From positions 62,001-126,000 of the forward strand of contig JAPJBO010000666.1 of assembly GCA_030068145.1 (NCBI GenBank): a stretch of 64,000 nucleotides of DNA. The letters are read 5' to 3'. Below the pieces are notes generated by a model that was not told the DNA's origin, did no database searches, and saw only the letters and a program-made list of their open reading frames with translations. Shown in pieces: positions 30,806 through 41,774 of this stretch. Origin of the DNA: Diplonema papillatum (lineage: Eukaryota; Euglenozoa; Diplonemea; Diplonemida; Diplonemidae). Made by a program: the position numbers and the translations under genes. Positions within the stretch are counted from its first letter, which is position 1. Every line of letters begins with the position of its first letter.

Positions 30806-33800
30806 CACAGGACCCCAGGTCTTGGCGCTTCACTTGACACAGCTGTCACTGACCTGAGGCTGCAGCAGCAAGGTGGCGCCGCTCAGTCTCATTCCCTGAC
30901 TGTATCCTCGGTGAGACTTTATAAGACCAGCAACTTGGTAAAAATGAAACGTAGTTGTCCGACACCATATTGTTGTAGATTTGTTGCATTAGTGTGATTG
31001 TCAGTACCCTGAGCAACGCACTATCGTCACAGCAGATGGGACGCGTCTGTTGCGCCGCCGCGGAGGCGGCCTACGAGTGTGGCCTCCCGGCCGGAGCCAT
31101 CGTTGGATGACCCTTCGCTCCATATTATTACTACAAGTGATGTTTTCATCAAAACGCTAGAACTTAGTAGAAGGCTAAGAAAAAATATACAGAAGGCTGG
31201 AAAGAAACGTTTTTCACGAAGCAGAAGAATGAACATGAAACACGAAAGGGAAACAGTGAGCAAGAGAAAGGGAGGGCGGGAGTGCAAAGTCAAAATGAAA
31301 CGAGGAAGAAAAGGAACAGACCTGACCGGAACGGAAGGCGCGAAAAGTAAGAGAAAACCTTCGGGAAGACTGCATGACTGGCACTTGAGGCACCCAGTAA
31401 TGCGCAGAAGCTGGAGTAAAAGAGGGTGTGCCCGAGACACACCGACACAAGCGGGCTACCAAAACGCACACCCGAAAAGCGGGTATGACACCCGCTTCTT
31501 TAACTCCAACGTTAGCCCCAGCTTCTGAGGCTGGACTCCACCGTGCATCTACTCGACAAGAGTCCCAAAAGCTGCGCGGAAAAAATTCCTTACTAGGCAC
31601 ATATCCCTCCCTCCACCGGGCGGTACAAGGTGGCTACTTGGGACTGACTCGTCGACGTTGTCGAATTGTCAGAGTATTTAAGGCATGAATGTGAGAAAGC
31701 ACGTGAACTATGGCTTTTTGGGTGAAGGGTTTTTGAGACGACGCTGCGATATCTTTACTTTCTTGCCTTCCATGTGGGGGTTTCGAGGTCTCCAGTACAC
31801 GAAGAATCGCCCCACCAAAAATACGTGAATTGTTTGCAAAAATACTGCGACACATGTAAACCTCAACCAAAACAAGACCGTCTGCAAGAACGGTGTCGCC
31901 AGCCCGGAACCGGCTCCGGAGGCCGCCAGGGCTTGGCCGCCTCTCGAGGCTGGGGACCCTGGGCTAGGACAAGGCTGAGCAGAAGCTCTGAGGGCTGAGA
32001 GGTAAGGTGGTGCCCGGGCCGAGGCAGGAGCCCAGATCTGGGTCCGGCCAAGGCTTGAACATGATGCAAGACTAAGACCGTTAGGCCATTTCGCTTCCAG
32101 GACCGGTACTGAAGATCGTGTTTTTCAAGCGAGCTTTTACTCTTATACTCTTCACGCGAGATTTCTGTTTCGGCTGAGCTTGCCTTTTACCCCCATTAAC
32201 GTCAGATAGGCCGCCCTGCCACTTTCCCACCTGGCTGTCTCGAACCGGGCAGTGAGGCATTCACCCTGACCTGTCGTGTCAAATCGTCGTCCAGGTCGTG
32301 TGAACATCTACTCACCCGAGCCCAGGCTCATGGCTGGTGCCACTTATGGGAGTCGGCAAGAACTTGACCCTGCGCTTTTGCCCTGGTGGTCGATAACGGA
32401 TGGCACGAGTTCCACAAGACCACCGTTTTTAATTAACCAGGCTCCTTCGTGCTTTTCCGGTTTTCTTTTCTTTGTATGGGCAGCAGCTGGATCTGGCCGA
32501 GGCCACGTCAGGACGGATCTGGCGGGTGAGCAGCGACACCCCGTATTGCGAACACCCTGTGTACCGGAAGAAGCCGGTAAAAAGCCTGCTACAAGCTTCA
32601 CGTGTTCAGCGATACGGGCCTACGGGTCAAGTGGCCACCGATTTCCAAACTAAAGCATCAAGGCGTGGCGTACCTTGGGCTTGGCGCTTGCGCTGAACAC
32701 AAGCTCCTGGAGACGGTCAGCCACAGGGCAGTAGCACTGTGCTGCCTTCGACTCAAGCTTTCAGCTGTGTTTCACTTCCTGGACCCGGAGCGGCCTCTCT
32801 CTTTCTTCATGGTCTTCACACGGCACACATTCTTGTACGCTCTTGTTTGTTTTCAGGAGGTGGTCCCTCCTCATTTTTTAACAGCGAACTTTTGTTCCAG
32901 CGTTATTTGTGGATTGCTCCGTTCGTTGACCTCTAGTCTCTGTTCCCCCCAACGGTAGCGTAGGACTGCAAAATTACCGTGGCCAAAAAAACCGGAACGC
33001 GAGGTTGGTATGGGGATGGCTGTCGCAATAAAGGATGACAGCAAAGGCACGACAACTCCGCCCAGTATCTAGGGTCCATGTTCACAGGTGGTTTAACTGG
33101 TTTTCTTTTCAGGGGATCTCATCAATCTGACCCATTAACTCAGGATGATTCTCAGGGTAGGAGCCTTGCTTCGGAATAAACAATGGAATGTAAACTCGAC
33201 CGCTGGTAGCGTGTTGTGTGGGAGAAGACTACCTGAACTATGCTCACAACCAGGCTAGCCCGGTATTATACATTGCGCTTATTCTTGTTGTCTTGTGTTT
33301 CTCATTTCTAAAACTTAGCAACTGGATCGTCGAAAGTAGGGCACGATGGATCGGGCAACTGCAGCAAAGGTGGCGTGTTAGGACTTTGCCATCCAGACTG
33401 GTCGTCTAAAACGACCAGTTCTTCTGTTCGACTGCACCTTGAAATTGCCGACCCATCGGTTTTGCTACGGGGGCGGCTACGACAGCACTGCATCGGACAT
33501 TGCGAACACAGGCGCATGCAAGGACTCTCGCGGCCTGTGCCCTACTACAGTGTCACCCGTATCTTCGGTACAGGTGAACGGGCGGGCTGCGGATGTAACA
33601 AAGAAAAGCACGCAAGGACAGATCTTGCAGGCACTGCGACAGAACCATGAAAGCCTGATACACAGGTAAGCAAAGCGATCGTGTTCGCAGTGCCCGATAG
33701 GAAACCCGGAGGTGACGATGGTACGGTGCGGTTACAAAAGCTTGCCGCAAGTTGACGCTGTAGCGTTGCTGTTTGCGGCGGTTCGCTCGACACGTTCTCA

Positions 33801-34319
33801 GTTCATCTCGCGAACCTTTCATCCTGACAGCCGGCATCAAGGCTCGGGAAATCCTACGCTCAAAATGAGCTCAATTCGCGAAACCGTCGAAGCCGGACTA
33901 TCCTTCGCTAGTTCGCATGCGGGGAGCTTGGTATCCCTGTGTGTGTTGGTGCTTCTGTCGCGAAGTTACGCCGATACTTCATGCCACTGCGGAATCGCCC
34001 GCTGGCCGATAGTGATATGCCGTTCTGCATTGTAGCCTCGTTCGGCATCGTGGATTCCTTCCTTCCCTTCCTCCCCTTCCCTACGCCGACTGGGGCCACC
34101 TGTGTGCCACAGAGTTATACTGCGGAAGTACGATTTCAGATACAGCCGATGTCGAATCGGGTGCCTTCGGCATCACTTCTTCATTTGTTGCCTAAGTTCA
34201 TGCATGGAAGTAGTAAATGGGCAGAACTCCAACCGCAGGCTCCAGTTTTGGGTTCTGCGACTCTCTTCATTTGAACTTTAGTGATATTAAGGACAACTTT
34301 TATCCGGTTCATTTCGGTG
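30806..34319. other. Long stretch without supported genes
   Basis: GC-rich around 31890-32070. A plus frame at 33439-33669 (GGGYDSTASDIANTGACKD) and weak frames around 33.7-34.3 kb look faintly coding but show no domain or splice pairing. The block at about 30968-31022 repeats one at 28.5 kb. Confidence 0.35.
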
Positions 34320-35040
34320 CTAGCTGTTCAAGGTTCGCAACAGCTGTTTGTCACAAAAGGCCATACCGAGAGAATTGCTGAGAGAGTTGCCGAGGGAGTA
34401 GTTGCCATAATTCACGTTCGGGATTGTGCTCAAGCCGGGAACTTTGAGACCGAGGAGCTGCTGTTGTTGAATAAGCTGAGCTTGCTGGAACTGCGCTAGC
34501 TGGGCTTGCAGGACCTGCTGCTGGAAGAGGTGCTGTTGCTGCTGTATGCTCTGATGTTGCAGCTGGTGTTGGAGGGGATGCTGCTGTTGCTGCTGCTGCT
34601 GTTGCTGCTGCTGTTGCTGTTGCTGTTGTTGTTGCTGTTGCTGTTGTTGCTGATGTTGCTGATGTTGTTGCTGATGTTGTTGCTGTTGTCGTTGCTGTTC
34701 TTGGTGCTGTTGTTGGTGCTGCTGCTGCTGCTGGTGTTGTTGTTGGTGCTGCTGCTGCTGTTGTTGAGGGTGCTGCTGTTGCGGGTTCTGAAGCTGGTGT
34801 TGAGGGACATACTGCCGTTGCTGTTGTTGCCGATGCTTTTGTTGAGGCTGTTGTGGCTGCTGTGGCTGCTGGAGCTGCTGGAGCTGCGCTTGTTTCGGGC
34901 CTGCATTCGGGAGCGTCTGGTGCTGAACAGTGGCCGCATAAGGCAGAGGCGAGGAATCTTCCTCGTCTCGCGTGTCCGGACTACGATCGTCGAACTGGAA
35001 AAAGTCTTTTGACTCCTTCGGCCAGTTGGTCACTCCTCCG
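34320..35040 (-). CDS. Polyglutamine protein, exon 3
   Basis: Opens after a strong acceptor (ATCACTTTCACAG|CGGAGG) in phase 2 and encodes 239 residues: an acidic start (ESKDFFQFDDRSPDTRDEED), then roughly 140 residues of Q with interspersed H, P and R, including an uninterrupted run of more than 20 Gln coded by mixed CAG/CAA, then a Leu/Gln helix (AQLAQFQQAQLIQQQQLLG) and a short Asn/Ser tail. Mixed codons argue that the glutamine is selected, not only repeat slippage. Proteins of this composition are often nuclear or condensate-forming; function here is unknown. Its phase joins exactly to exon 2 (41022-41260). Confidence 0.62.
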
Positions 35041-35365
35041 CTGTGAAAGTGATTTGCGTACAGACCCAGGAATGAGAGAGAGACAGAAGCTTCGCACATT
35101 GCTCTCAATGCCAACTGCACTTGTCTGAGAGAAGAAATGGTAATCGTGGTAAACTTTCTTTTTGTTCCTTTTACGGCTATTCTCTCCTTTTATGCGTCTT
35201 TTGCTCTCTATTGCTGGGAATACCGGTATTCCTGGACTTTTGGTGCTGAAGGAAGGGATGAATCCGTTCACTTCACCCCCCACGTGGCGCTCGTTTAGCA
35301 GGGGCTGCCGAGTCGCACCGTGGCACCGTCCGAAATGTTAGCAAATTATGCAAGGAATGTTGGCC

Positions 35366-35488
35366 ACTAACCCAGATTTACCTGTGTTTTGTGTGGTGCT
35401 ACAGCACATTTACCTCCTGTTTTTGATCTATCGCAACTGGCAGTCTCCTCAAGCATTTCCTACAAAGCAGGTGCTTATCCAAAAAAGT
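35366..35488 (+). repeat. Dispersed repeat R1, truncated copy
   Basis: Matches the right half of 15377-15598 and 63332-63545 from AACCCAGATTTACCTGTG to AAGCAGGTGCTTAT. Confidence 0.75.
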
Positions 35489-35729
35489 ACATTTGCGCCG
35501 GTAAAGACCGGCGCCCAGCGAGACTAGAGACAGTAGTTAAAGTTCGGGAAACAGTAAAGTTCGGACGAAGCTAAGTTCGGGAGAAGCAAAGCAAAGTTCG
35601 GGTGACAGCAAAGTTCGGGCAAAGCCAAGTTCGGGCGTGGTAGACCGGGGTGAACAAAAACCGCGAGATATTGAGAAACTCTGCAAAAAACGCAAAACTT
35701 TGCACGACCAACAACCCCCAAAATCATTT

Positions 35730-35766
35730 CGACCGGAAAAGTGTCCTCGGCCGGGTTCGAACCCGG
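35730..35766 (-). repeat. tRNA-like B-box module, copy 1
   Basis: Minus strand reads GGTCCCGGGTTCGAACCCGG then CCGAGGACACTTTTCCGGTC. GGTTCGAACCC is a consensus Pol III B box/T arm. The same module occurs at 36273-36311 and, inverted, at 35846-35882. Confidence 0.6.
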
Positions 35767-35796
35767 GACCATAGGAAGTTTTCCCCCCTGGAAATG

Positions 35797-35882
35797 ACAC
35801 CGTGATGGCAGAGTGAACAGTGCAAGCAGCCTTCAGGGCTTGAGGTCCCGGGTTCGAACCCGGGCGAGGCACTTTTCCGGTC
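35797..35882 (+). repeat. tRNA-derived SINE-like unit with A and B boxes
   Basis: TGGCAGAGTG at 35806-35815 fits a Pol III A box and GGTTCGAACC at 35851-35860 a B box, at tRNA-like spacing, with CAAGC...GCTTG between them as an anticodon-like stem (10-nt loop, too large). The 3' CGAGGCA has no good 5' partner, so this is a tRNA-like relic rather than a working tRNA. Confidence 0.45.
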
Positions 35883-36272
35883 GGGTGAAGCTAAGCTCTG
35901 GCGAAGCAAAGAGGCGATGCAAAGTTCTGGCGAAGCAAAGTTCGGGCGATGCAAAGTTCTGGTGAAGCAAAGTTCGGACGAAGCAAAGCAAAGTTCGGGT
36001 GAAGCTAAGTTCTGGTGCGGGCAAAGCAAAGCAAAGTTCGGGCAATGCTAGCAAAAGTCTGGTTGGTGAAGCAAATTTCGGGCAAGTTCTGGGTGACCAA
36101 TGCGCCGCGATAATAAAGGCGACAAAAAGCTACAGGAGGCGAAGCTAAGTTCTGGTGAAGCAAAGTTCAGGCGATGCTAAGTTCTGGTAGACTGACTCAA
36201 ATTACCCGATACTGAGAAACTCGGCAAAAACGCAAATTTCGACCCGAAACCCAACAAACCCCGAAATTCGTT

Positions 36273-36311
36273 TTCGACCGGAAAAAGGTCCTCGGCCGGG
36301 TTCGAACCCGG
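36273..36311 (-). repeat. tRNA-like B-box module, copy 2
   Basis: Nearly identical to 35730-35766 (TTCGACCGGAAAA-G-GTCCTCGGCC then the B box), same orientation. Confidence 0.6.
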
Positions 36312-36352
36312 GCCTCCAGGCCCGAAGTATGCAAAATACCCGGTGCCGAGTC

Positions 36353-36410
36353 TATCCCAATGGGATTACCTCGGGCAATCCCATTGGGATATAAGGGAAC
36401 AAAATTTGTT
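36353..36410. repeat. Imperfect hairpin, TATCCCAATGGGATT family, copy 1
   Basis: TATCCCAATGGGATT and AATCCCATTGGGATA face each other, followed by TAAGGGAACAAAATTT. The same hairpin recurs at 37986-38061. Confidence 0.8.
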
Positions 36411-37063
36411 GGTTGGGATATGAGGGAACAAAATTTGTGGTCATGACGATTTTGGGGGACCCCTTTAAAAAAGTTTCCCGGGGGTCGAAGTGACTCTTCG
36501 GGGACGTTTGGTGCCGTTGAAACAAAAGAATTCCAAATCTGAGGCTGCGTTTACCTCCAAAATGAGGTTTCAATTTCTCAAATTTCACTGCCACTTCGGC
36601 CCTTGTGGTCATGCGGCCAGAGGAAGAGGACAACAACAACATAACAAGATTGGCAGCAGGACCAGCACCAGCACTTTCAATTCTGGAAGCAGTCAGCACA
36701 TGTTTAGCACTGCCCTACTTCGCATCCGGTTGCGCTGCAGCTTCTTGCATGTTTGCGTGTTTTACGTTACGGATAAATTGGCCGATTTTTTCCATCTGCA
36801 TGAGCCCCGCGTGCTCGTGCACCCGTATCCTTTTTTACACTCTGCTCAACGACGCCTTTTCTTTTCGGGAGGGCAAAGAGGGAAGGGAGGGGTAATATTG
36901 CATCGTCCTGCGTAAAGTCATCTGCACCATGATCGACGGAATTCGCTCTCTAAGTACGGAGTCAAGTCTCGTCTGTATACGCGATGCGGTTTACCGAAGC
37001 CATCGAGCGCCACGGCCAGGGATGGATACGTTTACTCGCTGATCGATGCTACGGCAGTTCCGC

Positions 37064-37196
37064 AAACCCACTATGCAGCCTGAGTTCAGCCCCGCGCATC
37101 TACGCTCACAAGGCAACCCATGATCACTTCGGTGTGAGGGATCAGTCCTGACCGAGCCTAATGCCTGCCGGGCGCCTGCTCCGTTGCGGTGTTTGC
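37064..37196 (+). repeat. ~135-bp direct duplication, copy 1
   Basis: From CAAACCCACT to GTTGCGGTGTTT, almost identical to 37332-37466 (a few changes, e.g. CCCATGATC against CACGTGATC). Confidence 0.85.
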
Positions 37197-37331
37197 TTTT
37201 CTGACCAATGCGTTCCACGTCTGAAGGGTCCTTGCGTTAAGTTCGCGCCTTCTGTGGGTATACAGACTTGATCACGACTTTTGGAAACGAAGCTTACTCT
37301 TGAGATCCGGTGTGGAGGGCCATTGTTACCT

Positions 37332-37466
37332 GACAAAACCCACTCATGCAGCCTGAGTTCAGCCCCGCGCATCTACGCTCACAAGGCAACACGTGATCAC
37401 TTCGGTGTGAGGGATCAGTCCTGACCGAGCCTATTGCCTGCCGGGCGCCTGCTCCGTTGCGGTGTT
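37332..37466 (+). repeat. ~135-bp direct duplication, copy 2
   Basis: Second copy of 37064-37196. Flanking DNA differs, so the unit edges are sharp. Confidence 0.85.
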
Positions 37467-37624
37467 TTGAAAACTTGGTAACTTTGTGCTCAGCGGTCCT
37501 ACGAATCATGTTCCACGTCCTGTGATTCGTACTTTCAAACTTAATGCCATGAATCATGTTCTACCTCCTGTGATTCGTGTGGACTTTTATTAACAACCTT
37601 GAACCTTCCTACAGCAGGACAAGT

Positions 37625-37975
37625 TCTGTATCTGTTCGTTGGGCTGTCCAGGCTGTCCGGGCTGTCTGGTCAGTCCGGGCTGGTCGGACTGACTGGTCTG
37701 GTCAGGCTGTCCAGGCTGTCTGGTTTGTCCAGGCTGGTTGGACTGTCTGGTCAGTCCGGGCTGGTCGGACTGACTGGTCTGGTCAGGCTGGGCTGTCTGG
37801 TTTGTCCAGGCTGGTCGGACTGTCTGGTCAGTCCAAGCTGTCTGGTCAGTCCGGGCTGGTCGGACTGACCGGTCTGGTCAGGCTGTCCAGGCTGTCTGGT
37901 CAGTCCGGGCTGGTCGGACGGACCTGTCTGGTCAGGCTGTCCAGGCTGTCCAGGCTGTCTGGTCTGTCCAGGTTC
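37625..37975 (+). repeat. CTGGTC/CAGGCTGTC tandem repeats
   Basis: Irregular array of short units such as GGTCAGTCCGGGCTGGTCGG, GGACTGACTGGT and CAGGCTGTCTGG; open in several frames, read as non-coding. Confidence 0.85.
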
Positions 37976-37985
37976 TGTGGTCAAC

Positions 37986-38061
37986 AAATTTTGTTCCCTT
38001 ATATCCCAATGGGATTGCCTTGCCCAAGGCAATCCCATTGGGATAAAAGGGAACAAAATTT
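37986..38061. repeat. Near-perfect hairpin, TATCCCAATGGGATT family, copy 2
   Basis: Arms of about 37 bp beginning AAATTTTGTTCCCTT with one mismatch and a 2-base centre. With 36353-36410 it brackets a 1.6 kb block. Confidence 0.85.
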
Positions 38062-39052
38062 CAAGTTCCCGTGTAGCAGGCTTTCCCTGGTACCTCTAGT
38101 CAGGGATTTATACGCCGGTCTAGATGGGCGGGTCACCCGTCCATCCTCAAAAAAAAAAAAAAAAAAAAACCCACGGGCTGGCGGGTGTGGGTAGGCTACC
38201 ACAGCAGTCATAGGGGGTCATGGGGGGGCCCATAGGGGGTCCCAGGGGGGTCATAGGGGGGGGGGGTCATAGGGGGGGGGGGGTCATGGAGGCGAGCAAG
38301 CGGCCCAACCCGGCGAGACACAGCCGAACTTCCAACCGCAGTGGTGGATTCTATCACGCCCAACTCAGGATGGGGCCGGGACAATGCCGGGGAAAAGGAA
38401 GGACATGCTAGGGCAACATACGTTGTTCAGCTCCTGGAAGAGACAGTGCACGGCAACCCAGCCAGCCTCACGAAGCGAAACCCCACCGCCTCCATACACG
38501 AAGGACTACAGCCTATGGGAAGACTCGAAGGTGGGCAGCATTCCAGAAGCAAACCGCAAGCACCTTCATCCACAGTGGAGGACAGTGGTGGCACTAATTT
38601 TCGGGCCCTCAACGACTTTGCAGGGCTGGCTGGGGTGGCTGGACAGGCTGGACCACCACTGGGGGGGGGGGGGTCTGGGGGGTCGACAAACACGTGCTCG
38701 GCACCCCGGTGCAAAAGACGGGTACCCGTCCATCTACATGGACTATTGCTCTAGGCCGAAATCCCCTTATAAATCCCTGCCTCTAGTCTCGGAGAAAAAA
38801 AAAAGGTCGTTCTTCCACAAGTCTTTTGCGCATTAGGTGCGTATAAGTCGATCTTTGAGTGCGTGATCCCCTCCGAAGAAAGGTCCATCACACTTGCGCA
38901 TTAGGTACGTGTAAGTCGCGTTTTGAGTGCGTTAGCCGCTCCGAGGAAGATTCCCATTCTATCCAAAGAAGAGAGGTGTAGCGGTGCTTGGAGCACCTTC
39001 GGTGGAGATGGAAGAAGGAGCAACACAGAACAGAGCTTCAGCTCCACCTGGT

Positions 39053-39118
39053 CCAGACGAAAATATCGGGGAGTATCGGGGAGTTTCGGGGAAATTCGGG
39101 GAGTTTCGGGGTATTTCC
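39053..39118 (+). repeat. GGGGAGTTTC short tandem repeat, site 1
   Basis: Repeats of TCGGGGAGTTTCGGGGAAAT type. The same unit is found at 40825-40880. Confidence 0.8.
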
Positions 39119-40824
39119 TTTGTGGCGACCACTTTCCCTGCAGCCGGCCTTGGCGAAGGCGGGGAGGGGGCTACGCTATTATGGCCCTACCTTGTGCAGA
39201 GCGGTCCCGTGTTTGGCTATGCCCCGAAGACGAAGATAGAGGCTGAGAAGGAAGGACAGACTGGGAGGTACAGGTTGACACGGTTTGACACAGGTAGCGA
39301 CAGGATCCGCTGCGGCAAGGAGAGCAGGAACCGTTCCACCAGAGGCTCGTGCGGGTACAGAGACGATGCTCGTGCTCGAGTCGCAGCTGGGGACGAACAG
39401 GCACGCCTTCAATGATGTGGTCTGGGGGATGGACGTATTTTCCACGTGCGGGTGGACGTGCTGGTGGGACGCCTTCGAAGACGGCACCTCCGGCAAGAAG
39501 GGGCAAAAGAGGGCAAATTTAGTGGGCGGCGGAGACCCAGTGCATGGAGGTAGGCGTGCCCAGGCCACCACCAAGGACGAGAGAGTGTGCACGAGACATC
39601 ACAATGTGAAATGCGAAGAGTGCGCTACCGACGCTTGCTGCTGCCGAGGCACACCACCGTGACCACGCGACAGGGGACGGCCTCGCCGTGAAGTATTGCG
39701 AGAAGCACAGGATGACGCAGTCGCGGAATGCTGCAGGAACTCACACCGCGGATGCCTGACTGCAGCACGAGATGCCGATGTGCGGAGTCGGCGGCGAAGA
39801 GACGGAAGCGCGGGCCTTCGCCCCTGGGGACGCCCGAAGCGACACCGAAGTCGAGACGCAGGCTGCGACCATCGACCCGAAGCGCCACAAGAGAAGCGGC
39901 GGATGCCGGCGCCAACACCGCCATCGAGAACGCCGCAGAAGGCGACGACACTAGGACGGCCGCTGCAACGAAGCGGCGGCGTATGGACTCCCATCATCGA
40001 AGACAGAGACGTGCACTCCGCGGCGGGCAGAGGTGCAAGATAAGGTACCAGTGGCGAAGAGAGGTAGCACGAAGAGGTAGTCACGAAAGAGAGCAGATGC
40101 AGATTATCCCCACAGGCTCTTTGCATGCTAACCCTAACCACAGGACCAGGGACAGTTTCGGTCGAAGACGGCAATTTGAGCGAGGAGTAAGGTTGATACC
40201 CAAAATGAGAGGCACGATGGCAATCCTGAAAGCAAGGTTGCAGGATGATGCTTGGCCAAGGATAAGGTTGCTATGGCGACTGGGACAGAGAGATAACGCA
40301 AGATAGAGAGTCCTCCTTATGGGGTGGTCACACCTTCGCAGTCCCAGGCTGCATACGGTCGTCGACTGACCTTTACCGAGACGAGTTGGAATGCGGGTAC
40401 CATCTTTCCGGAGGTTTCCGGTTCCTCGCAACCGCAAACAGAAGAGTCAGATGATGGTTGAACCTGCGCACATGCACACGACACTCTTCCCTGTGTCCAA
40501 AGGACTCAAAGGCAGGTCCTGCAGGTTTTCCAGCAACTGCTGGTTCGCCTTGAGGCCCTCCGGATCCGCAGGCTGCAGGGTATGCCTCAACAACTGCCCA
40601 GGAGTCCAAGCTACAGTTGGTAGATGCATCCGGTTAGTAGAGGAAGAGGATCGGAGGAGGAGGAACACGGACGGCTCAAGAGAGCCGCGTCCGAAGCACA
40701 CTAGCACACCTACCTGCACACCTCACCCACTCACCCACCCGTCTACCCAACTACCCACCTGTTCACCCATCCACCGACCTGCCCACTCACCGGCAGCCCC
40801 ACTTTTTCCCACAAAAATCGGGCT

Positions 40825-40880
40825 GAGTATCGGGGAGTTTCGGGGAGTTTCGGGGAAGTGTCGGGGAGTTTCGGGGAACT
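40825..40880 (+). repeat. GGGGAGTTTC short tandem repeat, site 2
   Basis: GAGTATCGGGGAGTTTCGGG and following units, as at 39053-39118; both lie in the same intron 1.7 kb apart. Confidence 0.8.
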
Positions 40881-41021
40881 TACCAGGAGCCGGACCAGGT
40901 GGCAGGCCCAGGTCTAAAAGAGTAAAAGTTGCCGTGAAATCGGATCAGGAACACTTGGCGTGGGTGCTTGTGAGTGCGAGCGCCGAATGGTCTAGGGCAG
41001 GGAGAAAAGAAAACAGCATAC

Positions 41022-41774
41022 TTCTTCGAGAATTCTCGCGCTTTGCGGAGAGCACTTGCGCATTGCTTCAGGATCGTGTCACGCTTCCGGCACGTGTCGT
41101 GCAATTTCTTCTCGGACAGCGTGTAGTCGCACTGCACTAAGAACACGACGTTATCCGCGGGCGTTGTACGTGTGTCATGTACCATGCGCTTGAAATATTG
41201 CGCTTGTTGCAGCGACATGCATTCGACAAAGAAGGCACAGAGAAGCACGGTCTTGTGCACCTGTCATTTAAAGAAGCATGTTAATAGCATGTCCGCACAG
41301 GAACGGGATGTAGACATCGGCCGGGAAGTGCCCCGTCTTCTGATTATGCAAAGTCACCGCCGAGAGCCTTTTCACATGCGGTGATACAGTTACAACCGAC
41401 CGGATCCAACAAACCAAAAGAATGTGTCAAAAGTACGGCATCAAGAAGCAAGTGTGTACACACGCCCCAGTTTTCCCCTCCAACCTCTCCCTTTCAAATT
41501 GACATACATCAAGGTTCTTCTTCGACTTGTCGTCAGCCACCACGCGTATGCACTCCGTTATGCTGGCAGCCACGTCCTCCAGAATGACGAGGAGCCCGGC
41601 CCATTCCATCTTTGCCACGTTGTATGCCCAGTGTCTCCGCCTCGCATATACCCGGACATGAAGCGTGCACCTCGGTTCGACTTCACGAGGCACCGCTCTC
41701 TCCTTGTCAGAAGGCTGGACGCGGATGTACTCGTCGGTATTCTCCAGCTTGACCTGCAGGTGCGCCGGTTTCAT
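41022..41774 (-). CDS. Polyglutamine protein, exons 1 and 2
   Basis: Exon 1 (41774-41508) starts MKPAHLQVKLENTDEYI and ends KSKKNLD at a GAT|GTATGT donor in phase 0. Exon 2 (41260-41022) opens after GACAG|GTGCAC, encodes VHKTVLLCAFFVECMSLQQA...RKAREFSKK and ends AA|GTATGC in phase 2. Together with exon 3 (34320-35040) this gives about 408 residues. The first 170 residues look like a folded domain: alternating strands (KVLLCAF, ADNVVFLVQCDY type) and a charged helix (KRDTILKQCASALRKAREF). I do not recognise it. Three matching phases support the chain; the 6 kb intron is the risk. Confidence 0.6.

Larger units (their letters stand above)
35537..36190 (+). repeat. Degenerate AAGTTCGGGCGAAGCA tandem repeats
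   Basis: Units of about 16 bp (AAGTTC[GT]GG[CT]GAAGC) repeat irregularly at 35537-35640, 35884-36060 and 36140-36190, around the tRNA-like modules. Confidence 0.8.
35041..41021 (-). other. 6.0 kb intron of the polyglutamine gene, packed with repeats
   Basis: Bounded by AA|GTATGC at 41021 and TTTCACAG| at 35041, compatible phases. Holds an R1 copy, short AAGTTCGGGC tandem repeats, tRNA-like modules, hairpins, a 135-bp duplication, CTGGTC-rich tandem repeats and two GGGGAGTTTC blocks. No gene seen on either strand. Confidence 0.55.

Noticed and set aside
34506..35012. Poly-Leu and Asn/Ser-rich frames over the glutamine region
   Set aside because: Out-of-frame or antisense readings of the CAG/CAA tract; the Gln frame has the strong acceptor and phase match.
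35797..35882. Functional tRNA gene
   Set aside because: A and B boxes are present, but the acceptor stem does not pair and the anticodon loop is too long.
37064..37466. U1 snRNA genes
   Set aside because: A CATGATCAC string recalls U1 stem-loop I, but the 5' splice-site-pairing sequence and the rest of the fold are absent.
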